Part shown: in pieces, positions 52,450-63,754 of the stretch
How the letters are laid out: each line of letters begins with the position of its first letter
Numbering within the stretch: the stretch's first letter is position 1
From: Globodera rostochiensis
Lineage: Eukaryota > Nematoda > Chromadorea > Rhabditida > Heteroderidae
Direction of reading: 5' to 3'
Assembly (NCBI GenBank): GCA_018350325.1
Contig: JAEVLN010000006.1
Location: forward strand, 1,449,193-1,513,192
DNA length: 64,000 nt
The notes under the pieces: model-generated
The model's database searches: none
The model's input: only the letters and a program-made list of their open reading frames with translations
Told to the model about the DNA's origin: nothing
Translations under genes and position numbers: made by a program

Positions 52450-55065
52450 GGTCTCGAAAAAAAATCCGCAACCCGCAATCCGCAACCCCAAAAAGGCCGC
52501 AATTTCAGCAATCCGCAATCCGCAATTTTGAAAATTTTTTTGAACCGAATTTAAATAAGTTTTTCTAGTTTAAGATAGAAACCAATATGAATTTATTCAA
52601 TCTAAAATTCACTCAAATTTAAATTATGGTGGAGAAATAAAAGGTGGGCTAGATTTTCTGGTGACAAACTTTTCCGAAGACCATCTGAAATGAGTCCCGC
52701 GATCGAAAAAAGTCTCTCGCTTTCGGAACTGGTGGCAGGAGGCGAAAGAAATTTGCGCACCACTTTTCTGAGCAGAGGCCATTTTTGTGAATTGACTTCC
52801 CAGTACAAATACGGGTCGGCTTTGGTCTTGATTTTGGGGTCCCGCAAATAATCATTTAATTCGACTTCCGCTTTCTGTCTCGTTTCCAGTACAGACGGGC
52901 TGGGTGAAGAGACCTGCATATTAAACTGAAAGAGAGTTTATGAATATAAATTACCACATTCAAATCTGTTCAAATTGGCGTCTTTTTCAATTTGCGAAAA
53001 TATGTCTTCGGCGCTTGACCCACTTGCATCTTTTTGAAACAAAAGCTCATTACAAAGCTAAATCTTTTAAGATAAAGAATAGTTGGGGATTTTGGGATTA
53101 TTACGTCATTTTTGCCCTGAGCTTTTTCTTGTTCACAGATTAGCCAATCTTTGTACTGATTCAATCGAGTGCTGTCCAAGTAAACGGCTTTGAAGCGAGG
53201 GTCCAAAAGTGTCGCAATTACCAAAATTTCTTTTTCTTCTGCTTGCTTAAGCCTCGATTCGATTGCGGAAGCAATGACGTTTTTTATGGCCAAAAATCTG
53301 TTGTCTCCTTCCTTTCGTAATGCGAATGACATTGCCTAAAATTATTTTTTAAACAATTTAACTTTAAAGAGAGGGATGATCACAGAGATTGAAGTGTTTC
53401 GGCTTTGCAATAACAGAGTGGCCTCATAGATGGGTGAAAGCACGTTTTTGATTGAGGATAAAAGCATCCAATCGTCCGCGTTAAATTTTGGGAGGTCGAG
53501 GTGTTCGATTGCCAGTAAATTGATAGCTGAACGATTTTTCATTAACCTTTCCAACATTTTATATGAACTATTCCAGCGCACCTAAAACACCTTATTCCTT
53601 TTATGGTAATAAAAATAATATTGAAAATACCTCAACATTTTTTATCAAAACCGTTTGTGGAATTTCTTCTTTCATTTGAAGCTCAACCAGTTCATCCGTC
53701 AGGGTCCGCGATTTTCGTACTTTTCTTACGAATTTTTTTACGCTTTCCATAAGATTTTTCAACCTTCCTTCTTCGTCGATGTTTTTGAGCCCTTCTTTGA
53801 TACACTGTATTATTCGAATCAAAAAATTATTGATATTGTCTTTATTTACTCACCAATTGCAAAACATGGGCCGCACATCGACTGACTCAAGCCCAAAACT
53901 CTGGAAACTCTTTTCAAGGTGTTTTCCGTGTACGCGTTATGGACGAGATTTTGTCTTCAGGAATGGTAAAATCATTTAATGCTTCTCTGATAAAGGCCAC
54001 AATTGCGTCTGCAGTATGCCTCCCTAAAAAATCAGTGAATATGTATGTATTTTTTGTTGGCATTTGCCTTTAATTGGCTTCGCGCTTATAACCAGGAATT
54101 TCGGACGTAATTTTCGATCCAAAAAATGTCCAGTCACTGAAATGAGTGAATGCCGATTGTCTTTTGAAGTCCACCCGTCACAAGTCAATGCAATATTGTC
54201 AACCACGTCTAATTCCGCGATAACTGCCCTCTAAAAACGAAAAAATCGAACGATAATGAATTTTGGCAGCCTTAACAACATCAAAACTTTTCGGCAGTTC
54301 ATATTGTGAAAAATGGTTCCGGTGAGGAAGTTCGTATTTTGGTTGCAGCTTTTCAATTAATTTTCGGAAGCCGGCGCCATCAACCAGGTTAAAAGGTAAC
54401 AATTGTGTAGCGAGCATTTCCATTACTGCGCGATTTATGCTAATTGTCACACAACCATCCTTACTCCATTGACCTAAAATTGAAATTTAAACATTCTACC
54501 TAATAATTAAATTAAATTACTCGCGGCATTCAAAGCAATCATAATAGGCAATTTTGGTGGAAGATTTTCTGTCTTATCATTCAGAATAGCATCCGATATG
54601 TCAGATGATGAAGGTGGCACGCAAAATGCTTGTGCAAAGGCCCTTTTCAAAGGATTTTCGCAAAGTTGTGCTTTATTTGTGGCTTTACCTTCGGACAAAA
54701 AATCTTCCCTTTGTTTATGGAGTCGCGGATGGTGATTTTTGAGATGGGTAGATAGGACAAAGGTGCTGAGTGAAGCATTTAATGTTTTTGAATAAGTGCA
54801 GCCTTCCGCTTTACACTTCGCTGTTGATTTGCCCTGCCGATCAAAATAGTACCACCAGTTGCCCGGATTTAATTTCGACATTTTTAATGATATCTATCTA
54901 AAAAATTTAATTAAAACAAAAAGATGAAAGAAAGAAGAAAACAAATTGTTTCAGTATTTAGAATTTTCTAAAAGTATTCGTCTCGAAAATTTTTTTCATT
55001 AGAAAGTCAATTGCGGATCCAAATTGCGGAAAAAATCAAAAAATCCGCAATTGCGTGCAGCCCTG
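52450..55065 (-). mobile_element. hAT-superfamily DNA transposon, left end unclear
   Basis: The right end reads (complement) CAGGGCTGCACGCAATTGCG, a typical hAT terminus, ending at 55065. On the left, ATTGCGGATTGC words occur at 52465-52530 (complement), but no clean CAGGG end or octamer is found, so that terminus is degraded or truncated. The transposase lies between. Confidence 0.7.
52602..54881 (-). pseudogene. hAT transposase with BED zinc finger, intron-containing, damaged in the middle
   Basis: The start at 54881 gives a BED finger (WWYYFD; Cys23, Cys28, His46, His50/51). The next pieces are a helical N domain (AVMEMLATQLLPFNLVDGAGF), LTCDGWTSKDN, HTADAIVAFIREAL, CAAHVLQL, then RWNSSYKMLERLM, VIATLLDPRFKAVYLD and the C-terminal dimerisation domain (YWEVNSQKWPLL ... 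PATSSESERLFSIAG). The order is that of an active hAT transposase. Around 53880-53990 the frame breaks: HTADAIVAF runs to a TGA, the usual D-N-A-x-N-M motif is missing, and CAAHVLQL is in another frame. I therefore think it is inactive. Short introns separate most pieces. Confidence 0.8.
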
Positions 55066-55227
55066 ATTGGTAAGCCGTCCATTTTTTGTCCATATTTCAT
55101 TTTCAATGCCGGGGGTTTTTTAAGAACTTTTCTGGTCCATTAATTACGGCAGACAAATTGTGAGCTTTGAGAAATCCCCTCAATAAAAGAATTAATTAAC
55201 GCTTTTGCCATTTAATTAATTCTTTAG

Positions 55228-55370
55228 GTACAAAAAGTGGTGGCGGTAAAAAGAGTCGCAGCAGTCGCCTCATCGTCAACACACATTTGGTCTTTGCTCT
55301 GCAAATGATTATTGGTGCATTTTTCGCGCAAATTATTGAACTAATTAAAAAAGCGATTAAACAATTTTAA
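55228..55370 (+). CDS. Possible last exon with one membrane helix, unknown
   Basis: After a TTCTTTAG acceptor the frame reads TKSGGGKKSRSSRLIVNTHL, then a hydrophobic stretch (VFALQMIIGAFFAQIIELI), then KKAIKQF and a stop. A basic cluster before a helix is plausible for a membrane protein. No upstream exon is seen, and the hAT element lies just before it. Confidence 0.3.
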
Positions 55371-55379
55371 ATTCTTTTC

Positions 55380-56230
55380 AGATTTTGTGCCGGCATGTTT
55401 GTTGGCCTCAGCGGCCGCAATAGAGATTAAATGGTAAAAAATCGAATTCGAGGCAGAACCATAAAAAAACGTGGCATCTTTAAAAAACGTGGAAAACCCG
55501 TGGAAAAGAAGCCCAAAAGGTGGTAAATCCCACCTTTCCACGGCAAAATAAAGCCACTGGCCGGTAACAAAGACAAAACCGGAAACCATTGTGATGCTTA
55601 CTTAATTGTGCAAAAGTTTTGAATTATAAAGTCTACGCTTTTTTACTCTTTTTGAATTTTGACTTTTGTTGTGGTCCAATCTCAACAAATTTGGTCGAGT
55701 ATTTTGGGTCGGGACTAAATTGGGACCGAATTTGTGCCCGGTTCCCGTCCACTCAATAATGTAATTTGTTTATTACTTCGAAAATTATTTCAAAAATGAT
55801 TGATTTTTTTTAAAATATTTTACAACGGACGAAAAAAATTGCCGCTAGTGGGTGGCATAACTGGGGGCACGGCGCTCACTCTCTCACTGATCAGGGGGTG
55901 GGCGGAATTTTGTTTCCCGGAGTTTTTCGCAATACAAAAGTTTATTTTTTTCAAAATTAATTTCGCCCACCCCTACGGCCACGGGCCGCTTTAAAAGAGG
56001 GCTTTCCCTCCTGTGAAACTGCCCGTGGCCGTATGCCAGCCCTGGCGTAGGCCGCCTACCGGCGGCTTGTCGTTGGCATTTCGGTCAGTTCGACATCATC
56101 GGCGGGTGCCGTCACTTGAACGGACGGCGGCGGGGCAGTGGGCACGCGATTTTGACGCCTTATAATTGTTTAATACAAAATTATTTTAAATATTTAAATG
56201 AAACTTCAATTCATTTAATTTACTTGCTCG
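55380..56230. other. No gene recognised
   Basis: A GGGACCGAATTTGTGCCCGG word block lies at 55690-55750. An inverted pair GGCCACGGGCCGC / CTGCCCGTGGCC lies at 55977-56025. The rest is AT-rich. Confidence 0.4.
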
Positions 56231-56244
56231 GCGACTTACCACTT

Positions 56245-56430
56245 CCAGGATGGCGGGGAAGAGAAAGCTGGGGGAAAAGAAAGACGGGGGAAGAGATGGC
56301 GGGGGAAGAGAAGGCAGGAAAGAGAAAGCCGGGGGAAGAGATGGCGGGGGAAAAGAAGACGGGGGAAGAAAAAGCCGGGGGAAGAGATGGCGGGGGAAGA
56401 GAAGGCGAGGAAGAAAAAGCCGGAGAATGA
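56245..56430. repeat. GA-rich minisatellite
   Basis: There are about ten imperfect units of GGCGGGGGAAGAGAAGGC type. ORFs here (GEEMAGEEKAG) are repeat artefacts. Confidence 0.75.
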
Positions 56431-56439
56431 ATTAAATGC

Positions 56440-58260
56440 TCAAATTCCTATAAAAATAATGGATATATTTTTATACATAAATAACAAAAAAATAAATGAA
56501 TAAAATCAAATTTATGATGAAGACACTCATCATCATAAGACTGCATTTTGACAATTAGAAATCATGATACGGCATTTATAAAAATTCGAGCTTAAGACAA
56601 ATTGAAATAAATGTATCAAATAAATTTAAAACTTAAATTATTATTGTACACAGCGACTCAAAAAGCGAGATGTGTGCCAATAAATAGAGAGTGCGAGAGA
56701 ATTAAACAAATTTCCTTTCTTTCTCTAACTTTCTCTCGTTTGGCGTTCTCTCTCACCTTTTTTAATAATTATTTTGACCATCCCGCACTTCGGATCTAAG
56801 AACTTTTCTCTACAACTACCGATCCTGTCCAAACTTTCACCATCCCTAGAAAACAAATAACGTGTTTCTATGCGTTTTGGGATGAAAGTTATGCGGTCTG
56901 ATAATTTTGTTTTATACAGATATCATGCCAAAAAGAAAATTATTGTGTAAGAACAATTGTTTGAATTTAGTACCATTCGAACCCCTTGATTCGTCGAAGC
57001 TATTTGTAAGCAAGAGCTAAGCGTTGGATAGTGCCCAAGAAAGTTAGGCCCAGAAATGGTAAACCGACGAAATAGTGTGCAAAAGAGAGAGGGACGGTTA
57101 GACACACTAGAGTAACGAAAGAGAGCGCGTAACATTGGAGGTGCATCCCAGCATGCAACACATAGTTTTTATTAGCTTTCTGGGGAACTGACGAATCAAT
57201 TAAGCGAAAAATAATAATTGCATTAAAGTGATTCGAACCTTTGTCTCTTTTTTGTTGAAAAGCACACAGACCACTAGGCCAAACTTCAAATCTTTTTTGA
57301 ACGGGGACCCCAAAATCGAATCGCTGTGTACATGTACCAAAAACAAAGTATATAACTTTTTGATCAATCATCAAAAAGAATTGGGGAATGTCAATTTTGG
57401 GATGAGTGAATGAAAATGCTGGTTTTGGCCCTGACGCTTTCTCAATGATGCATCCATTGGAATCGAAAATATAATCAATCGGAAGCCAAAATAATGTCCC
57501 GGCGAGCCGCGACAATCCGTCGGTGATTCAGTGGGAAAAAGTGTTTAGTGAAATCGTCACAAAAAGGGGGTACACATAGATTTAAACCATTTTAGAAAAA
57601 GCAATGTATGGTTTGAAGCGCGATAAAATTATAATTATATTTTAATGGGCGCTGTGCTATTTAATTTACATAATTGTCGATCGAAATTTATTTAAAAATT
57701 TTGTTCAATTTAAAAAGAATTGTTTATTTGTTATTTTTTTAACTCATTGAATACACGCACATAAATCAATCAGTTAGCATTAGAAATATAAATTTATATA
57801 AATTAGTCCGGACCCAAACCCCAAAAAATTTGGGTTTTTGTACAAAAAATCGGACCAAAACATTTTTGGTTTTGGGTTTTGGGTCCAATTGGACAAAACC
57901 AAGCCCATTTTGTACAAAATTTTTGGTTGTCGTTCGGGGATAACATACACCCCTAGATGGCATCATCGAGTTATAAAATTCATTTTTGCCGAAAAAAATT
58001 TGTTTCTTTTTTTACAAAAAAGTCGCCAATGAATCAAGGCCTGGTGGTTTGGGTCTGTTCGTTAACTCGAATGCCCGCACGGGTACGAGCCAAACAAAAG
58101 CAGATTTTTTTTTAAATTTTTAGCATTTCTAAAAAAATAAGAGTTTTCAGTAAATTGATAGAATGCCCATGTAATTAATTGAAAGATACAAAACATTCGA
58201 TCAAATTACATAAACAGCAATTCCAATTTAGATTGAATACAAAATTTTTAAACAAAATAT
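56440..58260. other. No protein gene recognised
   Basis: The stretch includes a tRNA-like relic at 57222-57290 and TTTGGGTTTTGGGTCC words at 57800-57960. From 58150 the 3' flank shared with the other protease copy begins. Confidence 0.4.
57222..57290 (-). tRNA. tRNA-like relic (A and B promoter boxes only)
   Basis: On the minus strand TGGCCTAGTGG (A box, about 57282-57272) is followed about 40 bases later by AGGTTCGAATC (B box, 57240-57230). Both fit RNA polymerase III internal promoters and the spacing fits a tRNA. The acceptor and T stems do not pair well and I cannot assign an anticodon. It is most likely a tRNA pseudogene or a tRNA-derived SINE head. Confidence 0.35.
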
Positions 58261-58269
58261 TTACGCAAA

Positions 58270-61200
58270 TTAATTACATTTTGTGCCAGTAATACTCTGA
58301 ATCCAGGGACCATCCAGCCGAGAGTATTGCCTTATAGCGGCAAAAGAAGCAGCAGCACCTTTGGAAGAAAAAGTTTATTTAAATTGCATTAGTCCCAAAA
58401 TAATCTGCACAAAAAATGGACAAAAAACCCTAAAAGCCTGCGAATTGATCACTTTTAGTTTGCAATTTTTTTAACCAATTTTTTGCCTACTTTGTCCTTC
58501 GTGTCCCATGACGCCAGAGACTGCGCCAATTAGAACAAAATTTGTGCCATTGCTGGCCAACAATGGGCCGCCACTGTCGCCCTATGAATTGAAACAAAAT
58601 TTTTAAATAAAATTTTTTTTTCTGATCACTAGGGCGCGGATTTTTAACATTTTTTTGCATCCAGTTACCGTGTACACTCTTTTAATCCCCCCACTCTCTA
58701 AGAATCCCCCACCCTCTGATAATCTCCCACTCACTGAGTAAGTTGAAAAATAATCTCTCATGGGGGATTACAAGAGTGTGCACGGTATATCCTTGCCACT
58801 GGACCGACCGACCTTCAGAGCCGTATGCCCTTCAGTGCAAATTTTAATGCTTTGATTATACGCTCCTTTGCAGTCAGTCAATTGAGCAAATCGGCCCACA
58901 AGCTCCTTTGAAGCATTTTTATTAGCTAAATTGTAATTGTAGCCAATCTTTTTTAATATTTTTAATTAAAATTGATGTAAATATAAACGATGCGTTTGCC
59001 CCCATCCCGCAATAATGGCACTTCCGCGTCGGAAATTTTCCGCCGGTCCACAATGAATACAAATGGGATAAATTGGTTGATGGCGGATTGTGACATTGAG
59101 CTAAATTACAAAAAATAATATAAAAATAAGGTTTTAAAACAAATTAAAACATTTAAATTAGAGACCGGCCAGAAGGGTCGGTCGGTACTATTCGGTAAAG
59201 TACCGTACCTACAAAAAGTACCGAAAATCCCGAAAAAAATTCAACAAAACAAAAAAATTGCCTTTATCAACGCCAAATCAAATCTTCCAATAATTGTTTT
59301 TGCATTAAATTTGTGATGAACAAACACATTCGAGTTGCTTTGCCGATTAAATGCAAGTATAAATCCTTTAGAATTCTGAGCGATTGTTGAAGAGTTCGAA
59401 TTCAATGCTGAAACAAAAACAAAAATGGAATTTAAAAATGGGTATTATAATTTGTTTTTAAATTTAACCAAGTTTGATTCTCGTTCCGTCTGTAATATTG
59501 ATAAAACAATGTGCAGCCGTCAACACAAATTCGGGTGCAATCAGCGAACCGGTACATACCCTTGTCTTGAGCCTGTTTGTCGTCTTATTAAAAACATCAA
59601 GGGAAATGTGCACAGTCCACGGCATTATGCCAATGTCAATTTGGTGGCCACCAGCAATCTGTTCAATTTTATAAAACTTCAAAAAGCATTTAGAATTGAT
59701 CGCGATGGCGGCTGGTCGCATCGCTTCCGGCGCTACCGGAAACAAACCCCGGGGGGGGGGGCGTTTAAAATTAGCCGGACACCGGTGTCGGCATTTTTGA
59801 AGACTCGGCCTGACCGCCGGCTTTATCGGTCTTAAACTGTCTAATTAAATAGTTAAATCATTTATAAAACAATGCCCAATGATTCATTGGACAAAGGACG
59901 ATTCGTTCCCCTTTGCCCAACTTTTTAGAACCTTTTTCATTATAACTTTTTTTCAAGCGCACCAAATGAAATCTTTTTTTGCTATTATTCGAAAGCAAAC
60001 ACTGAGAAGAAGCTATTAACATAAGCGATTAGACAAATGGCAAAAAAGTTATGGCCACAATACTCAAATTTTCTGATTTTCGGCCTATAACTTTTTTGGC
60101 ATTTTTCTAATCGCTTAGCTTTTGCTTGTTAACAGCTTCACGCTCAGTGTTTGCTTTCGAATAATAGCAAAAAAAAGATTTCATTTGGTTCGCTAGAAAA
60201 AAAAGTTATAATGAAAACGGTTCAAAAAACCGGTCTTAAACTGTCTAATTAAATAGTTAAATCACTTAATTAACAAAATATAAAACAATGCCCAAAGATT
60301 CATTCGGCTGGACAGGAAGTCTTACCAGCGCGTTTCCCCCCGTAAGTTGATGAGCATTTTTTATGTCAAAGCTGACGCATTTTGCGTGTCGTTGTTTGAC
60401 CATGTTAAATTTGCATCCTGCCTGCTCCAGCAGCTTAAATTGCGGAAAGATGTCCACCCCCAACAGCCAAAGTCCAGCAAAATCATTCAAAAATGGGCCA
60501 AACTTTAATTGCTCAAAAAATTGTTGGCCAAAATTCAACGGCTCCTTCCTTTTCAGCTAAAATATTTTATAACAAAAATATATTTTTATAACGTATTTAA
60601 TGACCTCCGGCAACCATTAAAGTTTTATCAGAAATTTGGTTCAAATTTAACTCGAAATACGCTGGTTCATCGGCGCCACGGACATTGGTTTGACTATAAA
60701 TTGGTTTGATGGAAATGTTTGGAATATTAAAATATATTTTAACTTTATGATGAAACTTTCGTTGCCGACCATAACTGTGCTGTTGCTGATGAAAATTTGA
60801 ATTTTTTTGGCATTTTGTCCACATTCTTTGCTTTGTCCACTGAACATTTTGTCGAAACGAAAGCGTCCCGCCACTTTCCAAGAGAGCCTTTCATTCCCGC
60901 CGAATAATGCGCTTTTGTAGCACAATGTGAAACTAAAATTTGAAAAATTTATATAATCCAACTCGATAAACTTTGAGCATTTTCCGAAAAATGTTATATA
61001 AATTGTCGGCGGATCAGCATTTGCCAATTCGTTGGTTCGTAATTTTTAAATTAAAAACATTTTCTTCTTTATTGAAATTAGAGCCCTCGGACCGAACGTG
61101 AATTTTGGGCCCAGATTTTGTGAGTTTTAAGATCGCGATCGGACTCTCGATCTCCCCCCCAATTGAGATTCGAGATCGCGATCGGACTCTCGATCGGCCT

Positions 61201-61349
61201 CCCAATTGAGATTTGAGATCGCGATCGGACTCTCGATCGCCCCCCCCCCCCAATTCCGGGCTTTAATCGAAATACTTGTTCCCATTGGCTCGGTTGAACA
61301 GATGACCGCTGAACACGAAGATGAGGGGAACGTAATTGAACAAAAACAT
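58270..61349 (-). pseudogene. Trypsin-like serine protease, second copy, broken N-terminal half
   Basis: This is a paralogue of 49223-51741 with the same exon order, from MFLFNYVPLIFVFSG (61349) to GPWIQSITGTKCN (58270). The exon equivalent to copy-1 exon 4 has a TAA after GGH, where copy 1 has TTA. The next exon has a net +4 bp change (GAAAAGGAAGGAGCC against GAAAATGAGCC) that shifts the frame. About 0.5 kb of extra DNA, including a fold-back element (59930-60228) and a 10-base C run, separates it from the protease exons. Those exons look intact (IAGGHQIDIGIMPW, LTAAHC, FDLALIK, GWGQT, GDSGGPLL). Either the gene is dead, or only a shortened form starting downstream is made. Confidence 0.7.
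59930..60230. repeat. Fold-back element between protease copy 2 exons, with flanking direct repeats
   Basis: The ends are TCATTATAACTTTTTTTC and the mirror AAAAGTTATAATGA. The inner mirrored block is GCTATTATTCGAAAGCAAAC. The whole is bracketed by direct copies of GGTCTTAAACTGTCTAATTA (59828 and 60233). The insertion was therefore accompanied by duplication of about 70 bp of host sequence. Confidence 0.7.
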
Positions 61350-61449
61350 CAGTTGATCAAAAAGAATGAATTTACTGAAAATTTTGACGATTTGAAAATC
61401 CACAAAGTGAAAAGTGATTATACTTTTAGTTTTGGTTAATGGGAGACTA

Positions 61450-62735
61450 GGGAAATGTGTGAATCATTCGTCAAAGACCGCATTTACTGATATATGTACA
61501 AGCAGTGCTATGTTATAGAGAGGAATTTATGGGAATTCATTAAAATTGAAAAAAAAATGTTCACAATAAATAAAAAGAAAATGAAAATTGATGAAAAATT
61601 CCATAAAAAGAGATGTAACTGTCCCATAAAAATGTCCGGACTCCGGCATTCCGGACCGAAAATTTCGGAATCCGGCATTCCAGACCAAAAATGTCCAAAG
61701 TCCGGCATTTTGGGTCCAAAATGTCGGAAAACCCAGTGTCTGAGACGCCATGTTTTTCAAAGATGACTATTTGGCGAACAAAAGTGGAGGAGACGACAGT
61801 TTTATCCACATTTTTACCCTCGAACAACTTTGTTCTTGGCTATGTGGTCTAGAGATCGGACCGATCGAGATTCTCGATGTTTTTTTGAGATTCTCGATCG
61901 AAATCTCGATCAGTCCTCAAGTCCTTTCTCTACAATCAGATGTGGAAAAGATAAATATATCGCATAAATGTAAGAAAATGTTTACTTTGTTATTAAATAT
62001 TTATTTAAATACAAATTCTCTCCGTTACATTTCAACATTAAAGCTGGTTTTAAAAGAATTGATTAAGCACTCATCGCTTTTTAAAGATTGTTATTTTTAA
62101 TTTATCAATTTCCTCCTCTATGGGTACATTGTATCGAGCTCAAAACAGTCTTCGCGTCAAGAATTGTTATTTCCGGTTTGCAATGAAACTTTAGAAATTT
62201 TTAAATTTAAATTTCACCATTTATATAAATTAAAATTAAATTCAAAAATTTGACTTGACAAATCTTCTCGTAGATTTGGTTGGTGAATTCCACTGTGTAA
62301 TTGCTGCTAACGAGCCAAAACGACTGGCATTTGTTGACTGATCACAACAAACAGCTCTTCAAATATTTATTTATGATTTATATAATAATAAATAATATAA
62401 TTTTGTTAATATTTAATTAATGAAACACCTTTATAATGGCTGGTATTAATAGACATTTTATAGGAAATTTGATCCGCTGTTCAAACTAATTGTTGGATTT
62501 TATGCAAAAATGATTGAAATCATTCCCAAAAGATGCAAATTTTTTTATTGAAGTTTAAACTATTTTTTTATCAGAAATAACCAATTCATATTTAAGTTTT
62601 TGATAGCATTTTCTAATTCAACACTAAAAAACTAAACATACCTAGGTAGCTTTTCACAATTTTAGTGAGGTTTTGCTGATTTTTTATTAAATGGAATGAA
62701 TCGATCGGCTGGGGAACGAGTTGGGCACATTTCTT
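61450..62735. other. No gene recognised
   Basis: The 5' flank of the protease duplication ends near 61600. At 61615-61740 there are CCGGCATTCCGGACC words. At 61850-61925 there is a GATCGAGATTCTCGAT block beginning TAGAGATCGGACC. From 61930 to 62700 the DNA is AT-rich with no exon seen. Confidence 0.4.
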
Positions 62736-63754
62736 TTAATTCACGGCTTCACAGTCGTTCTCATAAAATATGGGCATTCTGTTGGTGTAAGCACTGTCAA
62801 CGCCTCCAGAATTGTCAATGTTAATAGTTGAACACAGCCAATTAGGGTCACTACCGCTTCAAAGGATTGCCCGCGATAAATTCGTAAGTCTTCAGGCAAT
62901 GTGAACTCATTGTTGGTGCCGTTGACAGGATACATGTTCCAATAATTGCCCAGAATTGCCTTTAAAATATATCGTAAAATTTTTTAAATTTGTTTTCTTA
63001 ATGAATTCATCATTTATATTAATTTTGTTTTTTTTTAATAAAAAATATTTAAATGTCATAATTACAATAATATAATTAACAAAATATTCAGGATACATGT
63101 TCCAATAATTGCCCAGAATTGCCTTTAAAATATATCGTAAATTTTTTAAATTTGTTTTCTTAATGAATTCATCATTTATATTAATTTGATTTTTTTTAAT
63201 AAAAATATTTAAAATGTCTTAATTGCAATAATATAATTAATAAATATTCAGGATACATGTCCCAATAATAATTGCCCAAAATGCCTTTAAAATATATCGT
63301 AAATTTTTTAAATATGGGTTTTTTAATGTCATTTATATTTTTTTTAATTTTATTTTTTTAATAACAAATATTAAAATGTCTTAAATTACAAAATATAATT
63401 AACAAAATATTGAGGATACATGTTCCAATAATTGTCTAGAATTGCCTTTAAAATAAAATTAAAATTTTTTTTTAATGTTAACAAAAATCCAATCAATTCT
63501 AAAATTCCTTTATTTTATTTATTTTTAATATTAACAAAATATTAATTTTTTATTCTCAATTATTTACAGAGCTTGGCAGAACCAGACGAAATTTAAGGTA
63601 GCACACAATTTTGTAGGTAATGCCGATGAATCTCAAATTGACGGTGCAGACATTATTTGCATTAATGTTGATCAATTGTACAGATACAATAATTGGATTA
63701 TTATATGTAGAAGGTGTCGATGATGGTGGTAAGAATGTGCTGGTCGATACAGAA
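62736..63754 (-). CDS. 3' end of a CBM2 (cellulose-binding) protein, possibly a cellulase; extends beyond the window
   Basis: Exon 63568-63754 begins with a Ser/Thr/Pro linker (SVSTSTFLPPSSTPSTYNNP) and enters a beta-rich segment with NVCTVNLRF and KIVCYLKFRLVLP. It splices in phase to 62959, which gives NYWNMYPVNGTNNEFTLPED then YRGQSFEAVV. The N-x-W-N-M ... F-T-L-P ... P/R-G-Q-S-F pattern is that of nematode CBM2 modules, which bind crystalline cellulose. In plant-parasitic nematodes they are attached by such linkers to GH5 cellulases, expansins or stand alone; the genes are thought to derive from bacteria. Past EAVV the two frames compete: one ends at 62741, the other (DPNWLCSTINIDNSGG ... 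NDCEAVN) at 62736. A 1-bp indel is possible. The catalytic part is not in the window. Confidence 0.65.
62929..63440. repeat. Four tandem copies (about 162 bp) spanning the CBM2 splice acceptor
   Basis: The block GGATACATGTTCCAATAATT ... GCCTTTAAAATATATCGTAA starts at 62929, 63091, 63251 and 63414. Each copy contains, on the minus strand, the acceptor and first codons (AILGNYWNM) of the CBM2 exon, with growing divergence leftward in the gene sense. Only the 62929 copy continues into the exon. Confidence 0.8.

Noticed and set aside
56250..56435. Glu/Lys/Gly-rich ORF in the GA repeat
   Set aside because: It is a direct translation of a minisatellite and is open in several frames.
57000..57515. 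171-codon minus-strand ORF
   Set aside because: It crosses the tRNA-like boxes, has no signal or domain, and its codon usage looks like the surrounding non-coding DNA.
63580..63740. Plus-strand frame AWQNQTKFKVAHNFVGNADE opposite the CBM2 exon
   Set aside because: The minus strand gives a Ser/Thr/Pro linker and CBM2 pattern with phased splicing; the plus frame is its antisense.
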